A program made the translations under genes and the position numbers. A DNA stretch of 64,000 nucleotides from contig JAJZQN010000006.1 of assembly GCA_021847605.1 (NCBI GenBank), forward strand, positions 1-64,000, given 5' to 3'. Of the stretch, positions 56,977 to 64,000 are shown piece by piece (position 1 is the first letter of the stretch; each line of letters opens with the position of its first letter). The notes below the pieces were generated by a model. That model did not search any database. It was given only the letters and a program-made list of their open reading frames with translations, and had not been told where the DNA came from. The stretch is from Pseudomonadota bacterium (GTDB taxonomy: Bacteria; Pseudomonadota; Alphaproteobacteria; Sphingomonadales; Sphingomonadaceae).

Positions 56977-58419
56977 TCAGCGACGGGCCAGTTTCGCCTG
57001 AACCAGGTCACGCACCATTGTTCGTTCTGTAGGCATCAGCACCAGGAACAGAATAACATAAATGGCGGCACCTAATCCGACTTCTATAACCAGTTCGAAT
57101 ATGTTGCGCGCGTCAGGCACCAGCAATAGAACCGCCATCATACCCAAAGCAGCAAGCAATATCCGTATCATCGCCCAGATTGGCGCGCGAAAACCGAACA
57201 TGCGATTAGCCAGCAGATAACTGGTGAACAGCGTGGCCAGCCCGGACACGAGCGGTCCCAATGCCGCCCCCGGCAAACCGTAAAAATGCATGCCTACGAT
57301 AACCGATCCAATTCCCAGAACCAAATCGATGATCGAAATCCATGTCGCCACATCCATGCGCAGCGTCACCATGAATACCTGATCCGTGGTATGCTGTCGC
57401 AGGTAACGGAACAGACCTCCCAGCGTTGCCATCGGCAGAACGGCCATGGTGGTTTCACGAAACGGTTCCGCGACCAGCAGATGCACGACCGAACTGTTGA
57501 CGCCCAGCAATCCAAAGGCGACCGGCGCCACAACGATGGTGACGAGTAGAATATTCGTGGACAATTGGCGGAACGCGGCATCCTGGCCTTCCTCTTCCAT
57601 CCGGCGGACAACCAGCGGATAGGAACCGGCGGTGACGAGGGTCACGGCAAATGCCGATGCACGCATGCCCAGGCCATAGCCGACCGCGAACAGGCCCATG
57701 GCGGCAAGCCCCCCCACATGATTGACGATAAACCGCGGAGCATTCATCGCAAAGGTCGCCAGCATCGCCGCGATCATCGATACCCCACCATAGCGTATCA
57801 TCACATTCAGGATCGCCTGGTCAGGACACCCCCATGCATGGAACACATCGCTCATACGCAGCGCCGCCAGCAGGCCGAGTATCTGTGCGACGATGAAGGC
57901 GATGAAAACAGGGATCGGTCCGGCTCCCCCACCGATAATGAAGGGAAGGCTCAGGAAAAAACCCAGCACCGGACCGCAAATCTGAATCAGGCTGTACAGG
58001 CGGATATTGGCATCCGCGCGCGCCCGTTCGGCCACATAGTTGGAAATAGAGCGCGTCACCATGAAAGCTGCAATCAATGCCAGCAGTCCTGACGAAACCG
58101 GCATTTCGATCTGCCAAAGCATCAGCGGCAATATGATGATCGTCTGGATCAGCGTCGAAGCGACCAGCCCGAAGCTTTCGGTGCGATTATAGGCTGCCCG
58201 TTCTTCCACCCCGTTAAACGATCGGATGAAACGCAGGACATAGCGCTGAAGCCAGCCGAAGAAGACGACAAAGCAGACTTCCTGCGTGGCGATAACAAGG
58301 GTGACAACACCCAGATCCGCAGGTGTGAGCAATTGCGCCCAGACAAGAATCGACGCGAACTGGACCAGTGGCGACAATAATTGAGCCGGAAGATAGAGAA
58401 GCGTCTGCTTGATCAGCAT
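56977..58419 (-). CDS. Polysaccharide flippase (Wzx-like, MOP superfamily)
   Basis: A 480-residue integral membrane protein with about twelve to fourteen helices (YLPAQLLSPLVQFASILVWA; LGVVTLVIATQEVCFVVFFG; FIVNHVGGLAAMGLFAVGYG). The pattern of an early LLTPADLGVVTL segment and the later GLGMRASAFAVTLVTAGSYP is typical of oligosaccharide flippases, which turn lipid-linked repeat units to the periplasmic face. It is the most upstream gene of the minus-strand EPS block and starts about 200 bases from the divergent lyase-like gene. Confidence 0.88.
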   Translation of the reverse strand: MLIKQTLLYLPAQLLSPLVQFASILVWAQLLTPADLGVVTLVIATQEVCFVVFFGWLQRYVLRFIRSFNGVEERAAYNRTESFGLVASTLIQTIIILPLMLWQIEMPVSSGLLALIAAFMVTRSISNYVAERARADANIRLYSLIQICGPVLGFFLSLPFIIGGGAGPIPVFIAFIVAQILGLLAALRMSDVFHAWGCPDQAILNVMIRYGGVSMIAAMLATFAMNAPRFIVNHVGGLAAMGLFAVGYGLGMRASAFAVTLVTAGSYPLVVRRMEEEGQDAAFRQLSTNILLVTIVVAPVAFGLLGVNSSVVHLLVAEPFRETTMAVLPMATLGGLFRYLRQHTTDQVFMVTLRMDVATWISIIDLVLGIGSVIVGMHFYGLPGAALGPLVSGLATLFTSYLLANRMFGFRAPIWAMIRILLAALGMMAVLLLVPDARNIFELVIEVGLGAAIYVILFLVLMPTERTMVRDLVQAKLARR

Positions 58420-58527
58420 GCTGAACCTGCGATGCGGAATGAGGAAAACGGCCTGCCGCTCACCGGCGACGGCAGCTCGAGACTCTTGTGCGCTGCAACA
58501 GACATGATACGTTCGGTAACGATCGGT

Positions 58528-58542
58528 CTTGTGTCACACAAG
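58528..58542. promoter_or_regulatory. 15-base palindrome between the flippase and lyase-like genes
   Basis: cttgtgtcacacaag is a perfect palindrome of two 7-base arms around one C, in the divergent region between the flippase (-) and the first lyase-like gene (+). Size and place suit an operator for a dimeric regulator acting on one or both genes. No regulator gene lies in the locus. Confidence 0.45.
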
Positions 58543-58626
58543 CCATCCCATGACTGGGCTAAAGAAATTCGCGATGAATAGTCGCAGCGATTGGCGGCTT
58601 CAAATTACATCCTGAGGTCAAATATC

Positions 58627-59394
58627 ATGAAATTAGGCAGGCTTTACACTCCGACATTGTGTGGCGCGATTCTGCTGTGCTGCGGCAACGGGCAGGTATC
58701 GTCCGATATTCCGGGCGCGAAAGCGCAAACCGCTTTCAAGCGGGGGTGGCAGAAAATGACCGACATCCCGCTGAATTTTGCGCAACAGAATAGCTTGCAT
58801 CCTTGGGGTTTTTCATCCCGAAACGGTGTCGATCGGTATGAAGTTCGGTCAGGCGACAGATGGTCCAAGGATGACAATGTGCGGGAACGGTCGGAATCGG
58901 CCAGCCGGTTTCGCATGGAGGCAGGCAAGACCTATCAACTGGAATATTCCGTGATGATCGAACCGGGGCTGCCAAACGCGGCGCAATGGCTGGCCCTCAC
59001 ACAAATGCAATCGACTTTTGACGAAGGCGAAACCGGGCATAGCCCACCGCTGTCGCTGGAATTGAAAGGTGATCGGTTTCGGGTGACAGCACGCTATTCG
59101 ATCCCCCGGATCTCGACACAGGCCGACATCCGCACCCTCACCCTTTATACCGACAGCGTGAATATGAAGCGGGGGCATTGGTACAAGTTCCGCTATATCG
59201 TCCGCTTCGACCCCTTTGGCGACGGTCATCTGATCGTGATGCAGGATGGGCGAACGATAGTCGATTATCATGGGCCGATAGGCTTTAACGACGTGCGCGG
59301 CCCTTATGTCAAAATGGGTGTTTATCGCGCCTCTGCTGCCAATGACATGGCGGTACGATTTTCCAATATCCGCTTTGGTGTTCAGACCCCATAA
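58627..59394 (+). CDS. Secreted polysaccharide lyase-like protein (heparin-lyase-I fold type), copy 1
   Basis: A 255-residue exported protein. An N-terminal signal (PTLCGAILLCCGNGQVSSD) is followed by a jelly-roll domain: DIPLNFAQQNSLHPWGFSSR, DRYEVRSGDRW, RERSESASRFRMEAGKTYQL, HWYKFRYIVRFDPFGDGHLI and MQDGRTIVDYHGPIGFND. These match the Polysacc_lyase family PF14099 (PL20/PL13 type), cutting glucuronan- or heparin-like chains; no catalytic residue can be fixed by eye. It lies opposite the EPS block and is followed by a close paralogue, suggesting a role in EPS turnover or release. Confidence 0.7.
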   Translation: MKLGRLYTPTLCGAILLCCGNGQVSSDIPGAKAQTAFKRGWQKMTDIPLNFAQQNSLHPWGFSSRNGVDRYEVRSGDRWSKDDNVRERSESASRFRMEAGKTYQLEYSVMIEPGLPNAAQWLALTQMQSTFDEGETGHSPPLSLELKGDRFRVTARYSIPRISTQADIRTLTLYTDSVNMKRGHWYKFRYIVRFDPFGDGHLIVMQDGRTIVDYHGPIGFNDVRGPYVKMGVYRASAANDMAVRFSNIRFGVQTP

Positions 59395-59495
59395 ATAAAT
59401 CATGTTCGGATTTTTGCGATGAACCGAGCGCAAGCGGCCCGTAAATCATCGAAATTCAAGCCAAAATACGATCAACGGAGATTCGCAGGCCATAA

Positions 59496-59520
59496 CCAAA
59501 ACCAAATTTTAGGGTTTTGG
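59496..59520. repeat. Hairpin between the two lyase-like genes
   Basis: ccaaaacc (59496-59503) and ggttttgg (59513-59520) form a perfect 8-bp stem with a 9-base A/T loop, 72 bases before the second gene's start. There is no T-run behind it, so it is more likely a regulatory or processing element than a terminator. Confidence 0.4.
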
Positions 59521-59592
59521 AAACTATGATTTCACCAAGAGCCGGGGGGCAATTTCTATCTCGTCCCTCTTTTATCCGAGGTGAGATTTTCC

Positions 59593-60450
59593 GTGAAACG
59601 GACATTGCGATATCAGCCTGCGATCTGTTTGATGATGTTGTCTGGCTGTGGAGGAGGCGGATCAGGCGATGTCCAATCAGCCTATAATCCAGTGGAAATT
59701 CCATCCGTGTCGTCACCGCCTGCTACCGGCAGCACACCCATTCCGGCGCCAACGCCTAGTCCAACTCCCACTCCAGCGGACACGACGCTAGACGACAGTG
59801 CCTGGCAGCCCATGACCGAAATTGCTCTCAATTTCAGTCAGCAAAATGCGCAGCGTTCCTGGAGCTTCATGACGCAAAACAACATTGACCGCTATGAAGT
59901 GCGCAGCGGCGACGTCTGGTCCAGAGATGGCGTAGACCGGGAACGATCCGAATCGGCCAGTCGCTTCCTCATGGAAGCGGGCAAGACCTATCAACTGGAA
60001 TTTTCTGTCAGAATCGAACCGGGTGCCCTTAATCAGGCGCAATGGCTGGGCATCATGCAGATTCAATCGACATTTGACGACGGCGAGGCCGGACATAGCC
60101 CGCCGCTGGGCCTGGAACTGGTCGGAGAAAGATTTCAGGTTACATCGCGTTATTCCATGGCCCAGATTACCGGGCCGACCGACATGCGGACCAACATTCA
60201 ATATACTGCCAGTAACAATGCCGAACGTGACCGCTGGTATAAATTCCAGTTCATCGTTCGTTTCGATCCCTTTGGCAACGGACATCTGGTTGCGATTCAG
60301 GATGGGCAGACATTGCTCGATTACAAAGGACCGATCGGCTTCAACGATCTGCTCGGACCCTATGTAAAAATGGGCGTCTATCGTGCTGCAACGCCCGAAA
60401 CCATGGCGGTACAGTTTACCGACATCCATTTCGGCGTTCGACCAAACTGA
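59593..60450 (+). CDS. Secreted polysaccharide lyase-like lipoprotein, copy 2
   Basis: A 285-residue paralogue of the preceding gene. It has a lipobox (ICLMMLSGCGGGGSGD), a Pro/Thr-rich linker (TPIPAPTPSPTPTPADTT, about 45-65), then the same jelly-roll domain: ERSESASRFLMEAGKTYQLE, STFDDGEAGHSPPLGLEL, YKFQFIVRFDPFGNGHLV, YVKMGVYRAATPE. The GTG at 59593 has GAGGTGAG seven bases upstream and is preferred to the GTG at 59581. The linker and lipid anchor differ from copy 1, so the two copies may act at different sites (released versus outer-membrane bound). Confidence 0.7.
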   Translation: MKRTLRYQPAICLMMLSGCGGGGSGDVQSAYNPVEIPSVSSPPATGSTPIPAPTPSPTPTPADTTLDDSAWQPMTEIALNFSQQNAQRSWSFMTQNNIDRYEVRSGDVWSRDGVDRERSESASRFLMEAGKTYQLEFSVRIEPGALNQAQWLGIMQIQSTFDDGEAGHSPPLGLELVGERFQVTSRYSMAQITGPTDMRTNIQYTASNNAERDRWYKFQFIVRFDPFGNGHLVAIQDGQTLLDYKGPIGFNDLLGPYVKMGVYRAATPETMAVQFTDIHFGVRPN

Positions 60451-60467
60451 GCCGCCATCGGTTCACC

Positions 60468-62483
60468 TTAGCGGGCTTTTTGCGCGATCAACGATTTCCA
60501 GTCCATATCCTTGCTCAGAACGATCGAACCGGGGGCGCTCAGATGAGCATGATCCCGGTAAAGCATCACGCCGTTCAGGCGGGTTATGCAATTGCCATCA
60601 CGACATAGACGAGCATCAAAATCGATCAGCGGGACGATATTCTGCGCCCGAACCTCGTGCAGGAACCGGATAATGTCATGCCGATAGGCATGATAGTCCG
60701 CCATCGATATGGCGCAGTTGCTGTCGCCAGGAATGACGGGCTTATGTTCGCTTACCCGTTCATGGCATCGGGCTGTATCGATCAGCGATGCAGGCGGTGG
60801 CGCGATCATCACGACATGCTTGCCCATAGCTTGCAAGGTCGTCACCGTCCGCTTCAATGACGAGAGCAGCAAGGCACTGTCCTGCGACCGTTCGACGAAA
60901 CCGGTCGGCGTTTCGAGCAGATAGCCCCAGTCCAGTTCTGGTTCAGCACCCGGCACATATTGGGCCAGCGCACTGGTCAGGACGATCGTGTCGATACGCG
61001 GATTGGATGCAAGATAACGTAAGACCGAGGCATTGAATGCATTGCAGCTTTGCGCCCATTTGGGAGTATGAGCGCGCTTATCGACTGGCGCGAGGCCAAT
61101 GAAGGGGCCGCAGACAGTACGCGTCGCCTGCACAATACCAGATGGGGAGGTGGCCGCCACGCCCGGTGCCAGAGCCATAGCGAATGAATCGCCCCAGACC
61201 ATTATGGTGGCCGATCTATCGGGCGCGCATTCACGAATCGGCTCGAAATCCCCTTTGAAGTCACAGGATGGCGAAAGCCCCATGCCACCTGCACGCATAT
61301 GCATGTCGGCCGATTCCATCCGACGCGCCGTCAGCGCGCTGGCACCGGTCAGAACGACAGGAAGGAGGATCAGGATCGTCAGGCTCCGCGTACTGATCAC
61401 GAAGGCGCGAAAGCGTTGTTCGATCAGTCGATATTGCAACTCAGCCAACAGGCCCGCGACCATCAGCAAAAGGCAATTGACCCATATTGGTGTTGCCGGG
61501 AGGAAGAGATTGCTGGCGAACGCAAGCAACGGCCAATGGACAAGATAGAGCGAATAGGAACGATCGCCGATCGCCACCAAGGGCGAAAGCGCCTGACGCG
61601 CTCGATCAAGTGCCGCACCGGGGATGAGCAGAATGGCGGTGGCTGCACAAACGATCAAAGCCGGTCCGCCGGGATGGCCATCCTCACCGACCAGCGCGGG
61701 AACCAGCAAAATGGTGGCGACGCACAACCAGCGCAACAGAGTCGGAACCGACCGGAGCAAATTGCGACGCGCCAGCAGGACGATGACGGACCCGATGGCC
61801 AGTTCCCACGCGCGTGTCGGCAGCATGTAAAAGGCCGCAGATGGGCTGCGCAGCATCAGGACTACACACAAAGCACCGCTGACCAACACCATCGCGATAC
61901 ACAAGGGCAGGCGGAGCCGGCGCGGGCAGAAGAATAGCAGGAAGGGGAGGAGGAGATAATATTGTTCCTCCAGCGAAAGCGACCAAATGTGGAGTAGCGG
62001 CTTCATCACGCCCTGCGTCCCGAAATAATCGGTTTGTTTCCACAAGGCGATGTTGGCCGTGAATGTGAACGCCCCCCCCAACTGCTGGACAAATCCCTGA
62101 TATTCCGTCGCATCCAGCAAAAAGGGGGCTGCGCACGCAGTCACCGTCAAGGTCGCATAGGCGGCAGGCAGCAAACGCCGCACCCGCCGGGCATAAAAGC
62201 CACGGAAGCTGAACGTCCCGGTGGTCAAAGCCTGATCGATAATTCCGGTCATCAGATAACCGGAGATGACAAAGAAGATATCCACGCCCAGAAACCCACC
62301 GGGCAGGAAGGGCAAGCGCGCGTGGTTGAGCATGACCGACACCACAGCCCATGCGCGCAAAAGCTGAATATCCACCCGGAAATGCGCCGGCGCCTGCCGG
62401 ACGTCAGCGCCAGGCATATCGGCCGAAACGGCGGTAAAGCCGGTTCGACCGGGCGATAATCTTTTACCGCGCATCCAGCCCAT
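60468..62483 (-). CDS. Acyltransferase 3 family protein fused to C-terminal SGNH domain (OafA/OatA type)
   Basis: A 671-residue membrane enzyme. Residues about 35-370 are the acyltransferase-3 domain with about ten helices (IQLLRAWAVVSVMLNHARLP, LGVDIFFVISGYLMTGII, HIWSLSLEEQYYLLLPFLLF). The C-terminal SGNH domain (about 410-670) contains IMVWGDSFAMALAPG (nucleophile Ser) and YRDHAHLSAPGSIVLS (Asp/His). Such proteins bring acyl groups across the membrane and O-acetylate polysaccharides, so this one probably decorates the EPS with acetyl groups. The ATG at 62483 leaves about 35 soluble residues; internal starts are possible. Confidence 0.92.
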   Translation of the reverse strand: MGWMRGKRLSPGRTGFTAVSADMPGADVRQAPAHFRVDIQLLRAWAVVSVMLNHARLPFLPGGFLGVDIFFVISGYLMTGIIDQALTTGTFSFRGFYARRVRRLLPAAYATLTVTACAAPFLLDATEYQGFVQQLGGAFTFTANIALWKQTDYFGTQGVMKPLLHIWSLSLEEQYYLLLPFLLFFCPRRLRLPLCIAMVLVSGALCVVLMLRSPSAAFYMLPTRAWELAIGSVIVLLARRNLLRSVPTLLRWLCVATILLVPALVGEDGHPGGPALIVCAATAILLIPGAALDRARQALSPLVAIGDRSYSLYLVHWPLLAFASNLFLPATPIWVNCLLLMVAGLLAELQYRLIEQRFRAFVISTRSLTILILLPVVLTGASALTARRMESADMHMRAGGMGLSPSCDFKGDFEPIRECAPDRSATIMVWGDSFAMALAPGVAATSPSGIVQATRTVCGPFIGLAPVDKRAHTPKWAQSCNAFNASVLRYLASNPRIDTIVLTSALAQYVPGAEPELDWGYLLETPTGFVERSQDSALLLSSLKRTVTTLQAMGKHVVMIAPPPASLIDTARCHERVSEHKPVIPGDSNCAISMADYHAYRHDIIRFLHEVRAQNIVPLIDFDARLCRDGNCITRLNGVMLYRDHAHLSAPGSIVLSKDMDWKSLIAQKAR

Positions 62484-62537
62484 ATGTTCCGCCCCCCGCT
62501 ATGCCTGATTTTGGGATGAAGGGGTGTCAGGCAGGCG

Positions 62538-63872
62538 TCAACGCAGAAATTCCGGGATGGAATCATCGTCGATATCATCGCCGGCACGGGGCGTGGGATT
62601 AGCCGATGTCTGCACCGCTTCCGTTTCGCGGCGACGACGACTTATCCCGCGGTTTGAAGGAGGAACCGCATAAGGCGTGGATAATGTCATCATCATAACA
62701 AATGCACAGGCCAGCAGCAGCGATTTGGACCCGAGCGACAATGAACCTGCCGTCACGACCAGGAATAGCATGGCCATGAACAGGGCAGAACGATCCTGTC
62801 GCATCGCAATGGTGATGAACATGGCCACCGTGGTAAGGAACATCGGAATGGCGATCACCGCACCATAAGACAAGGCGATTGCGATCCATGCCAGTTCAAT
62901 ACCGGCGGGCGATTCGAAAAATTCCTGAATGATCTGGCGACGATTGGCATCGATGCCCCACATCATTTCCTGCGGACTGATAACCCCCAGCATGTTGATC
63001 GCACCGCTTCTGGTTTCCGCGCTGTTATGGTCGTTGGCGAAGCGCTCCAGAGTCTGCTCGACGAAGGGGATGGGCAGCATCACGAAGATGACCCCGACCA
63101 GCAGGATCGCCAACGGCAGAAAGCGTTGCAATCCCGTCACCTTGGCCAGGCCACGCCGCTGGCGCACGATAATGCCGCTGAACAACAATACGACCGGCGT
63201 GAAGACGAGTGCCGATCGTCCGCCGAAACAGAACATGGCGGTGGTGTGCAGGATGATTTCAGGTAAGCGCATTGCTATGCTCTGCTGACGACGGCGTGCC
63301 GTCACCAGATAAACAATGATCATGGCCGTCATCACAGCAGCATTGAGCGGATGCCCAAACAATGCCGATGCGCGCAACTCATTGCGATTTTCGAAATCGA
63401 GAAAGCTGGGGATGAACCGGAAACCGAGCAGACGTTCGGTGAGACCCATCAGAGATGTCATCACGAAAAAGACACGCAGACCGATGGAAACGCGCTCAAT
63501 CGTCAGAGCCGTTGCCCCCTGATAGGCAATGATGATGAATGCAGGCAACAGAAAGGTCACAATGGCCGCAGACAGCTCGCCGCCCGTTATGCCGCTGGCG
63601 GCGATCTGAACCGCGCGCAGGACCGTCAGAACCGCGGCTGCCAGAAAGGCGAGAAACACGGGCCGCTTGGCAAATTGCCAGTAGCGCAAATCACCGCCAA
63701 CTAATCCAAGCCCTGCCGCCAGAAAAAAGACGTAAACTGCCGGATGCAATTTGGTGACGAAAGACGCAGATGCGGAATCATAGGGCCAGCCAATCATGGT
63801 CAAAAACGGACCATTGCAGGCGAAAATCAGGAAAGTTCCTAATAAAAGCAGCCTATTAACCCATGTATTCAC
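62538..63872 (-). CDS. Polysaccharide biosynthesis membrane protein (VpsF/O-antigen polymerase-like)
   Basis: A 444-residue protein with about ten hydrophobic segments (LLLLGTFLIFACNGPFLTMI; VYVFFLAAGLGLVGGDLRYW; AAVMTAMIIVYLVT) and a charged, Arg-rich C-terminal tail (about 400-444). The long periplasmic part FVEQTLERFANDHNSAETRS, LGVISPQEMMWGIDANRRQI resembles VpsF-type EPS proteins and distantly Wzy polymerases. It lies 54 bases upstream of the acyltransferase gene on the same strand. As a second polymerase-like protein in the locus it may act on a different step or polymer. The family call is moderate. Confidence 0.65.
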   Translation of the reverse strand: MNTWVNRLLLLGTFLIFACNGPFLTMIGWPYDSASASFVTKLHPAVYVFFLAAGLGLVGGDLRYWQFAKRPVFLAFLAAAVLTVLRAVQIAASGITGGELSAAIVTFLLPAFIIIAYQGATALTIERVSIGLRVFFVMTSLMGLTERLLGFRFIPSFLDFENRNELRASALFGHPLNAAVMTAMIIVYLVTARRRQQSIAMRLPEIILHTTAMFCFGGRSALVFTPVVLLFSGIIVRQRRGLAKVTGLQRFLPLAILLVGVIFVMLPIPFVEQTLERFANDHNSAETRSGAINMLGVISPQEMMWGIDANRRQIIQEFFESPAGIELAWIAIALSYGAVIAIPMFLTTVAMFITIAMRQDRSALFMAMLFLVVTAGSLSLGSKSLLLACAFVMMMTLSTPYAVPPSNRGISRRRRETEAVQTSANPTPRAGDDIDDDSIPEFLR

Positions 63873-64000
63873 GCTTTAACTCCTGCGGATGACGGGTTTT
63901 TGCCGCGCAGCATCATGCATGGTGATCGTGAATATCCAATGCATATTGCCCTGCCAAGCCGGTGCATCGACATTTGACGGTAACATCGGGGCAATCTGTC
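63873..64000. other. Upstream region of the VpsF-like gene to the window edge
   Basis: These 128 bases contain no recognisable gene part. They should hold the promoter of the minus-strand polymerase/acyltransferase pair. The locus may continue beyond the edge. Confidence 0.4.

Overview
The window reads as a chromosomal segment of an alphaproteobacterium of the Sphingomonadaceae (Sphingobium/Sphingomonas type). The basis is the high GC content, the DUF3576 lipoprotein - leuS - lptE - holA order, the DUF177/ubiquinol-cytochrome c chaperone pair, an EipA/DUF1134 envelope protein, a large TonB-dependent receptor of the kind abundant in this family, and an exopolysaccharide locus. The assignment is inference from gene content; no rRNA is present to fix it.

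Layout. 1-2,830: an eroded border with the C-terminal part of a quinone-linked D-lactate dehydrogenase (dld), a GntR/FCD regulator, about 1.3 kb without intact genes that holds a tyrosine-recombinase remnant, and several perfect inverted repeats. 2,757-8,425 (-): a CzcCBA-type heavy-metal RND efflux operon with its own terminator. 8,712-8,803 (-): tRNA-Ser(GCU). 9,043-12,748: eipA-like gene, dinB, the yceD/chaperone pair and bamE. 12,812-17,852 (-): a tightly overlapping five-gene marR - FUSC - DUF1656 - HlyD - NodT efflux operon. 17,968-25,638: a small orphan protein, M16 and M28 peptidases, and clpB. 25,740-31,529: small secreted protein, TPR-Asp/Asn beta-hydroxylase, sulfotransferase-like protein and TonB receptor, possibly a peptide or protein modification and uptake locus. 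31,912-36,924: a secreted protein, M23 peptidase, DUF2093, xseA, purD and a membrane-anchored HhH protein. 36,947-40,315 (-): two esterases and a LacI regulator. 40,501-51,294: envelope and housekeeping genes (DUF3576, leuS, lptE, holA, msrB, a class A PBP, a double-motif retropepsin, rho), followed by a TerC protein. 52,059-63,872: exopolysaccharide locus.

The exopolysaccharide locus contains a GT2 glycosyltransferase, two membrane polymerase/ligase-type proteins, a GH10 glycanase, a split PssD/PssE (Alg14/Alg13-type) glycosyltransferase, a Wzx-type flippase, two tandem paralogous polysaccharide-lyase-like secreted proteins on the opposite strand, and an acyltransferase fused to an SGNH domain. 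Export genes (Wza/Wzc type) and an initiating transferase are absent and may lie beyond position 64,000.

The most unusual material is the EPS locus with three predicted polymer-cleaving proteins, the hydroxylase/sulfotransferase/TonB receptor group, the protease with two DTG motifs, and several clean palindromes placed at promoters. Coordinates of starts were chosen from Shine-Dalgarno context and family alignment from memory; no database search was possible.
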